A stretch of DNA of 64,000 nt, from NCBI GenBank assembly GCA_934444365.1, contig CAKSCM010000001.1, positions 1 to 64,000 on the forward strand, read 5' to 3'. The stretch comes from an uncultured Eubacteriales bacterium (GTDB lineage Bacteria; Bacillota; Clostridia; Oscillospirales; Acutalibacteraceae). Positions 7,341 to 15,361 of this stretch are shown piece by piece; positions within the stretch are counted from its first letter, which is position 1; each line of letters begins with the position of its first letter. Made by a program: the position numbers and the translations under genes. The notes beneath the pieces were generated by a model. It was not told the origin of the DNA. It was given only the letters and a program-made list of their open reading frames with translations, and searched no databases.

Positions 7341-7847
7341 TTATTGGTCCGATTTATGGTTTTCGGTGCTTTCGGTGCTGTTGTTTTCGTTTACCGGAAT
7401 TTGTATTGAAGGTTTTTTCTTTCGTCTGACAATTATCAATCCGGTTACCGTACCGCCGCTTATAAACAGCAGAATAAGATAAAAGAATAAATCTGAGCAA
7501 TATATCTGATCAGAGGACGAATCGCACGATTGCTTTGAGTCGTTGGGAGAATCGTTGAAGGGGGACGTGTATTCATATATATTGCCCTTTTCCGCGATGG
7601 CCGGGCTTGGATTTGCAGAAGGCGCATTAACCCTTTCTGCCGTTTTGTTGCCGGCGGCAAAAACGGTTATCGGCAGCACGACAAGAATAACGACGGCGCA
7701 CATAACACTCGTTATAATTCGGTGTTTTTTATCGGCAAAAAGCTTCGTGCTTTTTAGCGGCCGCTGAAGCAATAAGAGAAACGGAAACAGTAAGAGCATG
7801 GTTATATACTCTGCTTTTTCTTTGCTCTGCAGTTGTTTAAAACGCAT
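7341..7847 (-). CDS. hypothetical membrane protein with extracellular Ser/Asp-rich loop
   Basis: I do not recognise this 168-residue protein. It shows a hydrophobic N-terminal segment (about 15-30) and a second helix with IITSVMCAVVILVVLP. A polar, Pro/Ser/Asp-rich stretch of about 55 residues follows, then a final helix and a positive tail RRKKK. This suggests a small membrane protein with one external loop. The ATG at 7847 is preferred over the one at 7853 because AGGAGG lies 9 bases upstream of it and only 3 bases from the other. It is transcribed away from the two-component genes, with about 260 bases of shared intergenic DNA. It could also be the tail of a larger decayed membrane protein. 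Confidence 0.5.
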   Translation of the reverse strand: MRFKQLQSKEKAEYITMLLLFPFLLLLQRPLKSTKLFADKKHRIITSVMCAVVILVVLPITVFAAGNKTAERVNAPSANPSPAIAEKGNIYEYTSPFNDSPNDSKQSCDSSSDQIYCSDLFFYLILLFISGGTVTGLIIVRRKKKPSIQIPVNENNSTESTENHKSDQ

Positions 7848-7961
7848 AACCATCGCCCTCCTAAGCCTTATTACACAGATAATTTTACAACATCTTTATG
7901 CAAAAAACCGGAGCGTTCGCGAAACGTAATTTTTGAGGAGCGAATTGCTCTTAAAGCGCGA

Positions 7962-7990
7962 TTGAAATAAACCGTAAAACGTGATAAAAT
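7962..7990 (+). promoter_or_regulatory. sigma-A-type promoter for the LytTR two-component operon
   Basis: TTGAAA (7962-7967) and TAAAAT (7985-7990) are separated by 17 bases, about 125 bases upstream of the response regulator start. It is the best promoter match in this gap. No clear pair of LytTR-type direct repeats was seen beside it. Confidence 0.5.
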
Positions 7991-8114
7991 GACAATGAAT
8001 TAATGAATTGTAGCATTTTTACCGATAATCTATTATTGCTGTTAAAGGTCGTATGCTGTAATCCTTGTGATTCGGCGGTTTATCTCATATCAGTTAAAAA
8101 GGAGGGGAGCTTTT

Positions 8115-8849
8115 ATGTTGCGTATAGCCGTATGCGACGACAGTCCGCAATTTTTGCAAACGGCGGCCGATCTTGTAAGTGCCTGGGCGGCACAGCGCAA
8201 CATTCCTGCCGAGATCAGCACATATCAAAACGGCGACGAGCTGCTTGAAGCAAATTCGGCCAAGCGTTTTGATGTTGTTTTTCTGGATATAATCATGCCC
8301 CTTTTAAACGGGATGGATACCGCCCGTGAATTGCGTGAGAACGATACGGTTATCCGCATTATTTTTCTTACCTCCTCGCCTGAGTTCGCTTTGGATTCTT
8401 ATGACGTAAAGGCTCAGGGGTATCTATTGAAGCCGGTAAGCAGCGATAAGATATATTCGGCCCTTGACGAAAGCGCCGAGTTTTTGGTCAAGGAACCGGA
8501 AAATATGATACTGAAAACCTCCTTCGGATACAAAAAGCTGTATTTTCATAATATTGAATGTGTCGAGGCTCAGAATAAAAAGGTGGTTTTTCATCTGAAC
8601 GACGGCACTTCGGTGGAGGCTGCCGAGCCGCTTTATCATTTTGAAAATAAAATGACAATAGAAAACGGATTTTTCAAGTGCCACAGAAGCTATCTTGTAT
8701 ATATGAAAAATGTCGACCGTTTCAGCGGTACGGAAATTATAACAAAATCCGGACGGAGAGTTCCTATTGCAAGAGGAGCAGGCAGGGCCTTTAAGGAGGC
8801 TTATTTTGCCGTAATGTTCGGAGAAAGCGAGGCCGGTTTATGCTGTTGA
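8115..8849 (+). CDS. LytTR-family response regulator (AgrA/VirR type)
   Basis: A 244-residue regulator. The N-terminal receiver domain has the acidic pair in AVCDDS and the phospho-acceptor in VVFLDIIMP (about residue 58), with the conserved threonine/serine and lysine in FLTSS and YLLKPV. The C-terminal part, from about residue 140, is a LytTR DNA-binding domain (FHNIECVEAQNKK through FFKCHRSYLVYMKNVDRF). The ATG at 8115 follows AAAGGAGGGGAG, which decides the start; the frame is open further upstream. It overlaps the sensor gene by 10 bases, so the pair is co-translated. No agrB or agrD peptide gene lies next to it, so the signal is unknown. Confidence 0.93.
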   Translation: MLRIAVCDDSPQFLQTAADLVSAWAAQRNIPAEISTYQNGDELLEANSAKRFDVVFLDIIMPLLNGMDTARELRENDTVIRIIFLTSSPEFALDSYDVKAQGYLLKPVSSDKIYSALDESAEFLVKEPENMILKTSFGYKKLYFHNIECVEAQNKKVVFHLNDGTSVEAAEPLYHFENKMTIENGFFKCHRSYLVYMKNVDRFSGTEIITKSGRRVPIARGAGRAFKEAYFAVMFGESEAGLCC

Positions 8850-10108
8850 CGGTGCTCAGCCTCATCCACAATGCACTGACATTGCTTTTCGGAGTTTATG
8901 TTTCGGCTGCCTTTTTAGGCGTTAAGATGAATCGAAAAAATGTCTTTGTATTGCTTTTGTTTTCGGTTATTATCGGCGGCGTATATCTCGGGTCATATCT
9001 CTGGCTCGGCACTTCCGGTACCGAGAAAATCTATCCCTTTATAATTCATCTGCCGCTGATGCTTTTTCTTGCTTTTAGGTTTAAATACGGGGCCACTCTG
9101 TCGTCATTTGCAGTACTGACGGCTTATTTGTGTTGTCAGATAAGCAACTGGGTCGGTCTTGCGGCGCTTAGTATATGTAACGAACAATGGCTTTATTACA
9201 GTGTCCGCATTGTTATAACCGTTGCAACCTTTATTCTGCTTATTTGTTATGTTTCGGATGCTATGTCGGTATTGATGCAAAAGTCAACCAAGACTCTTTT
9301 GATTTTGGGGATCATTCCCTTTGTTTATTACCTTTTTGATTATGTTACCAGAGTTTATACCTCGCTTTTGTACTCCGGTATGGAGGTTGTAAGCGAATTT
9401 TTGGGCTTTATGCTCTGTATATTCTACCTGTTGTTTATATTTCTGTATTTCAGACAGTATGAGGAAAAGCTTGAGGCCGAGCAGAAAAACCGGTTAATAG
9501 AGCTTAAATCTTCGCAATACGAAAAGGAACTGGCGGCAATACGGCGTTCCGAACGTGAAATTTCCATTATACGGCACGATATGCGCCATTTTCTTTTGAG
9601 TATTTCGGCCTATATAAAAAACGGGGAGTCCGAAAAAGCACAGGAATATATCGATACCGTCATAGCCTCTGCCGATAAAACCGTTACAAGAAAATATTGC
9701 AGGAATGAAATAGTCAACATAATCCTTTCCTCTCACGAGGAAAAAATAGCGCGCGAAGGCATACAATTTGACTATGCTATCGATATTCCGGATATATTGC
9801 CGTTTTCTGATGTGGATATAACGGCAATACTGTCAAATGCGGTGGAAAATGCGATAAAAGCGGTAGTAAAGGTCCGAAAGGAAGAGAGAATAATATCTCT
9901 TAAGCTGAAAATGACGGGGGACAAGCTGCTGTTTTCGCTTAAAAACAGATTTTCAGAGGAGCCCGTTTTAGTCGACGGGGTGCCAAAAGCCAAGCTTCCC
10001 GGCCACGGATTAGGCACCCAGAGTATACGTTATATGACCGAAAGGTTAGGTGGTAACTGTCAGTTTTCGGTTAAAGACGGATGGTTTGTTTTGCAGGCGA
10101 TTTTGTAA
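8840..10108 (+). CDS. AgrC/GHKL-type sensor histidine kinase
   Basis: A 422-residue membrane sensor. About six hydrophobic helices fill the first 200 residues. A coiled linker (QYEEKLEAEQKNRL) leads to the H-box IIRHDMRHFLLS, where the first His is the probable phospho-acceptor. A GHKL ATPase follows, with an N-box in ILSNAVENAIKAV and a glycine box in GHGLGTQSIRYM. This layout is typical of quorum-sensing kinases that pair with LytTR regulators, and its partner overlaps it upstream. The ligand is not evident, because the neighbourhood lacks an agrBD-like pair. Confidence 0.93.
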   Translation: MLLTVLSLIHNALTLLFGVYVSAAFLGVKMNRKNVFVLLLFSVIIGGVYLGSYLWLGTSGTEKIYPFIIHLPLMLFLAFRFKYGATLSSFAVLTAYLCCQISNWVGLAALSICNEQWLYYSVRIVITVATFILLICYVSDAMSVLMQKSTKTLLILGIIPFVYYLFDYVTRVYTSLLYSGMEVVSEFLGFMLCIFYLLFIFLYFRQYEEKLEAEQKNRLIELKSSQYEKELAAIRRSEREISIIRHDMRHFLLSISAYIKNGESEKAQEYIDTVIASADKTVTRKYCRNEIVNIILSSHEEKIAREGIQFDYAIDIPDILPFSDVDITAILSNAVENAIKAVVKVRKEERIISLKLKMTGDKLLFSLKNRFSEEPVLVDGVPKAKLPGHGLGTQSIRYMTERLGGNCQFSVKDGWFVLQAIL

Positions 10109-10172
10109 ATAAATACGTCGGACATATAATAAAAGCTTAGGATTTACGTCGGCTTTCAATAGTCTTAACGAC

Positions 10173-10232
10173 AAAAACGGCAGAACATCTTTTATCGGGT
10201 ATATTCCCGGTAATCGATTCTGCCGTTTTTAT
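10173..10232 (+). terminator. rho-independent terminator after the two-component operon
   Basis: AAAAACGGCAGAA (10173-10185) pairs with TTCTGCCGTTTTT (10218-10230). A smaller CGGG/CCCG hairpin lies inside the loop and a T-rich run follows. It may also serve the convergent DUF4317 gene from the other side, because the arms provide a T-run on both strands. Confidence 0.8.
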
Positions 10233-10265
10233 TTTATTATTTTGCTTTTGATTTTTTTGAAGCGT

Positions 10266-11402
10266 TTACATATCGTCGGCTATATTTATTGTAATGCCGT
10301 TTACCTCAACCGCTTCCTCGGCGCGTACGAGAATGTACCTTGTGCCGTCGATGACTCCGGTACTCAAAAGTCCGGATTTTTCGGGATTTACCCTTATGCT
10401 CACATCGGTCATGTTTACGCTGAAATGTCTCGGATCCACTATGTTTCTGGCACTAAGACGTGTTTTTTCTCCGAAAATCTCGCCGTATTTTGCGGCAAAG
10501 GCCTCGATTTTATCGTTTGTGGCGTCGCACGAGCGGAGAATATCGGATATATCGTCAAGAGACAACGTAAGGGTGTCCGGATTCTTTTGCTCCTTATGTT
10601 CGGTCAGCATATCGCTTATCCGGGAGTTAACCCCTTTTACCATCTCGATATCGCATTGGTCGCCGAGCGATCGGGTAAGTATCGTGTCAAAATTGTCCTT
10701 TTGTGAGTCGGCCGGCATTGGCAGCTCGGCCGAGAAAAGGGCGTTTACGGTCTCGCTTCGGTCGATTGAGGAATCCTTGGTATAAAACAGGGTACCGTAG
10801 ATGTTGGCTGCCCGATCGTCAAAGGCCGGAAACATAAAGCCGAGCTCGGGCGACGAAATGGCCGAGCTGGCGGCTATAGAGTGAAATGCATTATCATAGG
10901 CCGTAAAGCTAAGAGCCGGTTTTGTAAGCTTTAAGGGGCAAACGGCGCAAACAAAATATCCGAATTGCTCCTCGGAATCATCCTCACGCTTACCGTCCTC
11001 GGTGTATCTGAAAACGTCGTATGTATCAAATCCGGCTATTATAATATAGCTTTCATGAAGGCCGATACTGTTTACTATGTTTTCGAAAAGGCTGTGCAGA
11101 GCCTCGGTGTCGTTGAGTGCCGAATCCCGAAGCGATAAAAGATTTTTATGCTTTTGTCCGCCGATTATTTCGGCGTTCGGGAATTCGAGATTTATAAGAT
11201 TTTTGTCGAGCGTGCCCGAAAGCGCTTTTTTTAGCAATGTTAAAACCGCCTGCGTTTCTTCCTCTAAGAGGGTTACAAGCGGCTGAGAGAATTCGGTGAG
11301 GATTTTTCCTTCCTCATTGACGTAACAGCCCTGAATACGGCTGATGTTTGTTTTTTGAGGGTTAAAACGCCGACGTATTTCGGCAACTTCTTTTTCGTTC
11401 AT
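10266..11402 (-). CDS. DUF4317-family protein
   Basis: A 378-residue protein opening MNEKEVAEIRRRFNPQK, followed by RIQGCYVNEEG, the characteristic start of DUF4317, a family widespread in gut Clostridia with no known function. The N-terminus contains a probable coiled or helical region, and no signal peptide or transmembrane segment is visible. The frame runs 33 codons further upstream, but the family start is the ATG at 11402. The ribosome site there is weak (ACGGAAAAA). It is separated from the ACT-domain gene upstream by about 140 bases and is probably transcribed alone. Confidence 0.85.
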   Translation of the reverse strand: MNEKEVAEIRRRFNPQKTNISRIQGCYVNEEGKILTEFSQPLVTLLEEETQAVLTLLKKALSGTLDKNLINLEFPNAEIIGGQKHKNLLSLRDSALNDTEALHSLFENIVNSIGLHESYIIIAGFDTYDVFRYTEDGKREDDSEEQFGYFVCAVCPLKLTKPALSFTAYDNAFHSIAASSAISSPELGFMFPAFDDRAANIYGTLFYTKDSSIDRSETVNALFSAELPMPADSQKDNFDTILTRSLGDQCDIEMVKGVNSRISDMLTEHKEQKNPDTLTLSLDDISDILRSCDATNDKIEAFAAKYGEIFGEKTRLSARNIVDPRHFSVNMTDVSIRVNPEKSGLLSTGVIDGTRYILVRAEEAVEVNGITINIADDM

Positions 11403-11538
11403 GTTTTTTTCCGTTTCTGATAATTTTGTTTTTCTAAGCCGGACCGAATGCAATAGGTAAGTGCTTTTAAATCTTGGCAAAAAACAGGGGTTAAGTATCA
11501 AAACTTCAAAGCAAGAGAAAATCTAATAAAAAGGCCTG

Positions 11539-12006
11539 TTACAGACTGTTAAAAGCCTTTTCGAGCGATACGAGCGCCCCGGGAGCGCACGGGCTCGGCA
11601 TCAGCAGGGATATTTCCGACTCGGCCGTTGTGATGAGCCTTAAATCGGCATCGCACAAGGCCAGTGCCTTTAATACCGCAAAAGCAATTCCGGACTTTTC
11701 GTTCATAACCGGCGAGCGTATCACTATCTTGCTGTTGTTGCTGCATACGGTCGATTTTATCTCCGGCAGTAATATCCTTAATTCCGATATTACAGACAGA
11801 GCAGCGCCAAGATCGCGGTCGTTGATGGTGAAGCGGAGTTCGCCGCTTAATGCCTGCTGAGGTATATGGGATATCATATCGACGTTTACGCCCTTTTCAA
11901 AGAGCATTTTAAAAATCTCGGCCGTAAAGCATAAGACATTTTTGATATTACCGAGGGTTATAAGGGTAATGTCATTTGTCAGCGTAAAGGAATATAACAG
12001 CGGCAT
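11539..12006 (-). CDS. tandem ACT-domain protein (aspartokinase regulatory-domain-like)
   Basis: A 155-residue protein made of two ACT-like halves. The first holds NDITLITLGNI and the turn GVNVDMISHIPQ. The second holds KIVIRSPVMNEKSGIAFAVLKAL, as in the C-terminal regulatory domain of aspartate kinase, with no catalytic domain. ACT domains bind amino acids, here perhaps lysine or threonine. It lies on the same strand just downstream of asd-dapA-dapB, supporting a role in sensing the end product of that pathway, but the 158-base gap leaves co-transcription uncertain. It may pair with a separate aspartokinase elsewhere. Confidence 0.7.
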   Translation of the reverse strand: MPLLYSFTLTNDITLITLGNIKNVLCFTAEIFKMLFEKGVNVDMISHIPQQALSGELRFTINDRDLGAALSVISELRILLPEIKSTVCSNNSKIVIRSPVMNEKSGIAFAVLKALALCDADLRLITTAESEISLLMPSPCAPGALVSLEKAFNSL

Positions 12007-12164
12007 TTGATCACTCTTTCGCCTTTTGGTGTGGCTTTTAAAGCTTTTTACCCCGATTATTTTTTACTGCTGTTTTTTGTCTTTATTTATGTTTTGCCGT
12101 TTTCCTCTCGGGTGAGAAATTGTGTTGTCACTACATGGAGCGGCATTTGAATTATATATACTTT

Positions 12165-12932
12165 TTATCCGGCGGTGTTTTCGTTTATCAGGTCGTTCAT
12201 ATCGTAAATACCGGGTTCTTTGCCGATTAAAAACTCTGCCGCATTCACCGCGCCGAGTGCAAAAACCGTCTTAGAACGTGCCGAATGGGAGAGGGTTATC
12301 ACCTCATCCTCGCCGGCAAAAATGACCTCATGCTCGCCGACTATCGTTCCGCCGCGTATGGAATGTATGCCTATTTCGTTTTTTTCGCGTTTTTGGCGGT
12401 AGCTGTGACGGTCGTAGACCGCATGCATTTTTTTGTCCGATTCTTCACACAGCGAATTATAAAGCATAAGGGCCGTTCCCGACGGTGCGTCGATTTTGTT
12501 GTGATGGTGAGCTTCGACTATTTCTATGTCAAAATCGGCGCCGAGTATCTGCTCGGCTTTTTTTGCGAGAGCACACAGCAGATTTATTCCGAGCGACATG
12601 TTGGCGCTTGAAAAAACAGGGATCCGCTTTGCGGCCGCCTTGATTTTTTCGTGCTGGACGTCGGAAAGTCCGGTCGTTGCTATAACTGCCGGTATCCCTT
12701 TCGATACGGCAAAATCGATCACCGAGTCAAAGGCCGACGGATTGGAAAAATCTATAATAACGTCGGCGTTGCCGTGAAAATCGGTTATGCTTTCGTATAC
12801 CGGGTAATGAAAATGCATTTCGCAGGTTTTGTCGATTCCGGCGATTATATCGGCATCGTCCCTTTTGTTTACATATTGAGATATTGCGGTGCCCATCGCC
12901 CCGTTGCAGCCGTTAAGCAAAATTTCGATCAT
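12165..12932 (-). CDS. dapB: 4-hydroxy-tetrahydrodipicolinate reductase
   Basis: A 255-residue reductase that converts the DapA product to tetrahydrodipicolinate in lysine/diaminopimelate synthesis, feeding peptidoglycan and spore dipicolinate. The N-terminal dinucleotide-binding loop reads NGCNGAMGTAI. The catalytic signature is EAHHHNKIDAPSGTAL, with the paired His and Lys intact. Length is normal for the family. It follows dapA on the minus strand after about 80 bases, in the order asd-dapA-dapB. The upstream ribosome site (GGACGTG) is modest. Confidence 0.97.
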   Translation of the reverse strand: MIEILLNGCNGAMGTAISQYVNKRDDADIIAGIDKTCEMHFHYPVYESITDFHGNADVIIDFSNPSAFDSVIDFAVSKGIPAVIATTGLSDVQHEKIKAAAKRIPVFSSANMSLGINLLCALAKKAEQILGADFDIEIVEAHHHNKIDAPSGTALMLYNSLCEESDKKMHAVYDRHSYRQKREKNEIGIHSIRGGTIVGEHEVIFAGEDEVITLSHSARSKTVFALGAVNAAEFLIGKEPGIYDMNDLINENTAG

Positions 12933-13014
12933 TTTTTCACGTCCGTTTTTTGTTTTTTGTTATCTTGTTGTACCTGCAAAGGAAAAACCGTTTATCAGAT
13001 CAGATAATGCCGAA

Positions 13015-13902
13015 TTAGATAATGCCGACCTTTTCCATGCAGGCTCTGATATATTCGATGTGCTCGTCGGTTGCACGGCAAAGGGGCAGTCGGCAGTAGC
13101 CGGTTTTATATCCTGCAAGCTCCATCGCCTCTTTTATCGGAATGGGGTTTACCTCGCAGAATAAAGCGTCGGCAAGCTCAAGGTACTTCGACTCAAGCTC
13201 CACCGCCTGAGCGAATTTTCCTTCTTCGCAAAGGGAGCATATCCGGGCGGTTTCTTTAGGCAGAATGTTTGATAAAACCGATATTACACCCTTTGCACCG
13301 AGCGAATAAAACGGAATTATCTGGTCGTCGTTACCGGAGTAGATATCCAGAGAATCATGACATAAGCTTACGGTTTTGAGCAGAGCCGAAAGGTCGCCGT
13401 TGGCTTCCTTTATTCCGACAATGTTATCGATTTTTGAAAGCTCAAGGTAGGTCTGAGGCTTGATATTTACGCCGGTTCTCGAGGGAACATTGTACAGTAT
13501 TATCGGCAGCGCTACGTTTTCGGCAATATGTTTATAGTGCTCGATAAGTCCTTTCTGGGTGGTTTTGTTGTAATAGGGCGTTACCATCAGCAGTGCGTCG
13601 GCGCCTATTTTAAGGGCTTCCTTTGAAAGCTCAACGCCGTAGCTCGTGTCGTTACTGCCGGTGCCGGCAACAACGGGAACACGGCCGTTTGCGGCCTTTA
13701 CAGCCGTCTTTATTACCTCAATATGCTCGTCGTTGCTGAGTGTCGCCGATTCGCCCGTCGTACCGCATGCAACTATTGCTCCCACCGAGTTTTCTATCTG
13801 AAAATCTATAAGCTCGGCGAGCTTTTTGTGGTTTACCGAGCCGTCCGGGAACATCGGCGTTACAATGGCTGTACCTACACCTGTGAAAACTGTTTTTTTC
13901 AT
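13015..13902 (-). CDS. dapA: 4-hydroxy-tetrahydrodipicolinate synthase
   Basis: A 295-residue TIM-barrel aldolase condensing pyruvate with aspartate semialdehyde. The Schiff-base lysine is in VGIKEANGD, the catalytic tyrosine is in LYNVPSRTG, and the N-terminal GTTGESATL loop is intact. The start is set at the ATG at 13902: GGAGG touches the more upstream ATG at 13911 directly but lies 9 bases from this one. It is flanked by asd upstream and dapB downstream on the same strand, so the first committed steps of lysine synthesis are encoded together. Confidence 0.97.
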   Translation of the reverse strand: MKKTVFTGVGTAIVTPMFPDGSVNHKKLAELIDFQIENSVGAIVACGTTGESATLSNDEHIEVIKTAVKAANGRVPVVAGTGSNDTSYGVELSKEALKIGADALLMVTPYYNKTTQKGLIEHYKHIAENVALPIILYNVPSRTGVNIKPQTYLELSKIDNIVGIKEANGDLSALLKTVSLCHDSLDIYSGNDDQIIPFYSLGAKGVISVLSNILPKETARICSLCEEGKFAQAVELESKYLELADALFCEVNPIPIKEAMELAGYKTGYCRLPLCRATDEHIEYIRACMEKVGII

Positions 13903-13988
13903 GATAGGCATCCTCCGAATTAAAAATATTAATGATTAAAGACCGGTAGTTTTTGACCGGAAACAAAATTCCGGTTCAATTTTATCCG

Positions 13989-15080
13989 TTATTTTTTATC
14001 AAAATATCCTTTTGCGCAAAGCAGCTCGGCGAGCAATACGCCGCCGCCGGCAGCCCCTCTTAAGGTATTGTGGGAAACGCAGACAAACTTATAGTCGTAT
14101 TGAGTATCCTCTCTTAATCGGCCGACCGATATCGCCATGCCTTTTTCGATATCACGGCAAAGAGCGGTCTGGGGCATGTCGTTTTCCTCAAAGTAATGAA
14201 TAAACTGCTTCGGAGCAAGGGGAAGGCCGAGGGCTTGAGGCTCGCCCGAAAAATCCGCCCAGATTTTTTTAATCTCGTCAATCGACGGCTTGTTTTTGAA
14301 GGATACAAACACCGCCGCCAAATGGCCGTCGCTTACCGGAACGCGGATACACTGGGAGGTGATCTTTGGCGTATCGCTGTTTACAATCTCGCCGGTTTTA
14401 TCGTCGAGCTTTCCGAAGACCTTTAAGGGCTCAAGCTCGGATTTTTCCTCCTCACCGCCGATGTAGGGGATGACGTTATCCACCATTTCGGGCCAGCGCT
14501 CGAAGGTTTTTCCGGCGCCCGATATCGCCTGATAGGTGCACACAAGAGCCTTTTCTATTCCGAATTTTTCAAGCGGGTAAAGAGCCGGCACATAGGACTG
14601 AAGCGAGCAGTTTGACTTCACGGCGATAAAACCGTGCTTTGTGCCGAGGCGCTTCCTTTGATATTCTATTACATTTATGTGGTCGCTGTTACATTCGGGA
14701 ATGACCATCGGCACGTCTTTTGTATGGCGATGGGCGCTGTTGTTTGAAATTACCGGGCATTCAAGGCGCGCATATTCCTCCTCGAGGGCGCGGATCTCAT
14801 CCTTTTTCATATCTACGGCGCAAAATACAAAATCCACCGTTTTTGCTATGTTTTCTTTATCCTTAACGGCGTCGAGAACCGTCATATTCTTTACCTTTTC
14901 GGGTATCGGAGTCTTCATGACCCAGCGGTTTCCCACTGCTTCTAAGTAGGTTTTTCCGGCCGAACGGGGAGAGGCCGCAAGTAGGGTTATTTCAAACCAC
15001 GGATGGTTCTCAAGTAATGTTATAAAACGCTGTCCCACCATTCCGGTAGCGCCGATTATGCCTGCTTTGTACTTTTTCAT
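13989..15080 (-). CDS. asd: aspartate-semialdehyde dehydrogenase (archaeal/fungal-type)
   Basis: A 363-residue NADP-dependent dehydrogenase reducing aspartyl phosphate to the semialdehyde. The N-terminus has the nucleotide-binding motif GIIGATGMVGQRF. The active-site Cys is in KSNCSLQ and the catalytic His is in PVSDGHLAAV. Length and motifs fit the longer class also found in archaea and fungi rather than the enterobacterial type. The frame is open 28 codons upstream, but the ATG at 15080 follows AAAGGAAAAAG and begins the family N-terminus (MKKYKAGIIG). It is the first gene of the lysine operon, with a long leader between promoter and start. Confidence 0.95.
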   Translation of the reverse strand: MKKYKAGIIGATGMVGQRFITLLENHPWFEITLLAASPRSAGKTYLEAVGNRWVMKTPIPEKVKNMTVLDAVKDKENIAKTVDFVFCAVDMKKDEIRALEEEYARLECPVISNNSAHRHTKDVPMVIPECNSDHINVIEYQRKRLGTKHGFIAVKSNCSLQSYVPALYPLEKFGIEKALVCTYQAISGAGKTFERWPEMVDNVIPYIGGEEEKSELEPLKVFGKLDDKTGEIVNSDTPKITSQCIRVPVSDGHLAAVFVSFKNKPSIDEIKKIWADFSGEPQALGLPLAPKQFIHYFEENDMPQTALCRDIEKGMAISVGRLREDTQYDYKFVCVSHNTLRGAAGGGVLLAELLCAKGYFDKK

Positions 15081-15235
15081 GTGCTTTTTCCTTTCGCTTG
15101 GCAAAAAAGAAGTTGAATACCTGTCAATTTTGCTATATAATGTTTCGGTACCGTCGGCTAACAAAGAGGTTGTGTACCCGCCCGGTTTTTTGCCGGTGGC
15201 CGGTTGTACCGATGACTGCAGAATTATTTCTATTT

Positions 15236-15264
15236 ATAATACCATTAATCGGTTTTTTTGTAAA
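15236..15264 (-). promoter_or_regulatory. promoter of the asd-dapA-dapB operon
   Basis: On the minus strand TTTACA (15264-15259) and TATTAT (15241-15236) are 17 bases apart. The implied transcript has an untranslated leader of roughly 150 bases. That leader contains a 7-bp arm pair, TCGGTAC with GTACCGA, enclosing CCGG-rich hairpins. The lysine-riboswitch core motifs were looked for and not found. Confidence 0.6.
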
Positions 15265-15316
15265 GCGATTTTAAAATAAATAATTATTAAGTCAGGCAAA
15301 ATAACTCAAGCTGACA

Positions 15317-15349
15317 TCCCGGTACTTTCCGGGAGTAAAAAGAAAGGTA
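15317..15349 (+). promoter_or_regulatory. hairpin/pseudoknot leader of queA (possible preQ1-like element)
   Basis: TCCCGG-TACTTT-CCGGGA (15317-15334) forms a strong hairpin. Its loop bases CTTT (15325-15328) can pair with AAAG (15343-15346), which is part of the queA Shine-Dalgarno site AAAGG, through an A-rich tail. A small hairpin whose loop pairs with a downstream A-rich, ribosome-site-containing tail is the layout of preQ1-I riboswitches, and queA-tgt use preQ1 chemistry. The loop is shorter than usual, so this is tentative. Confidence 0.3.
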
Positions 15350-15361
15350 AGAGCGTACCGT

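Noticed and set aside
7095..7482. Two overlapping plus-strand frames of 62 and 109 codons
   Set aside because: No ribosome site, no recognisable sequence, and the second overlaps the better-supported minus-strand membrane protein gene.
15081..15360. Lysine riboswitch (L-box) upstream of asd
   Set aside because: The gap is structured, but the conserved L-box core sequences could not be found on the minus strand.
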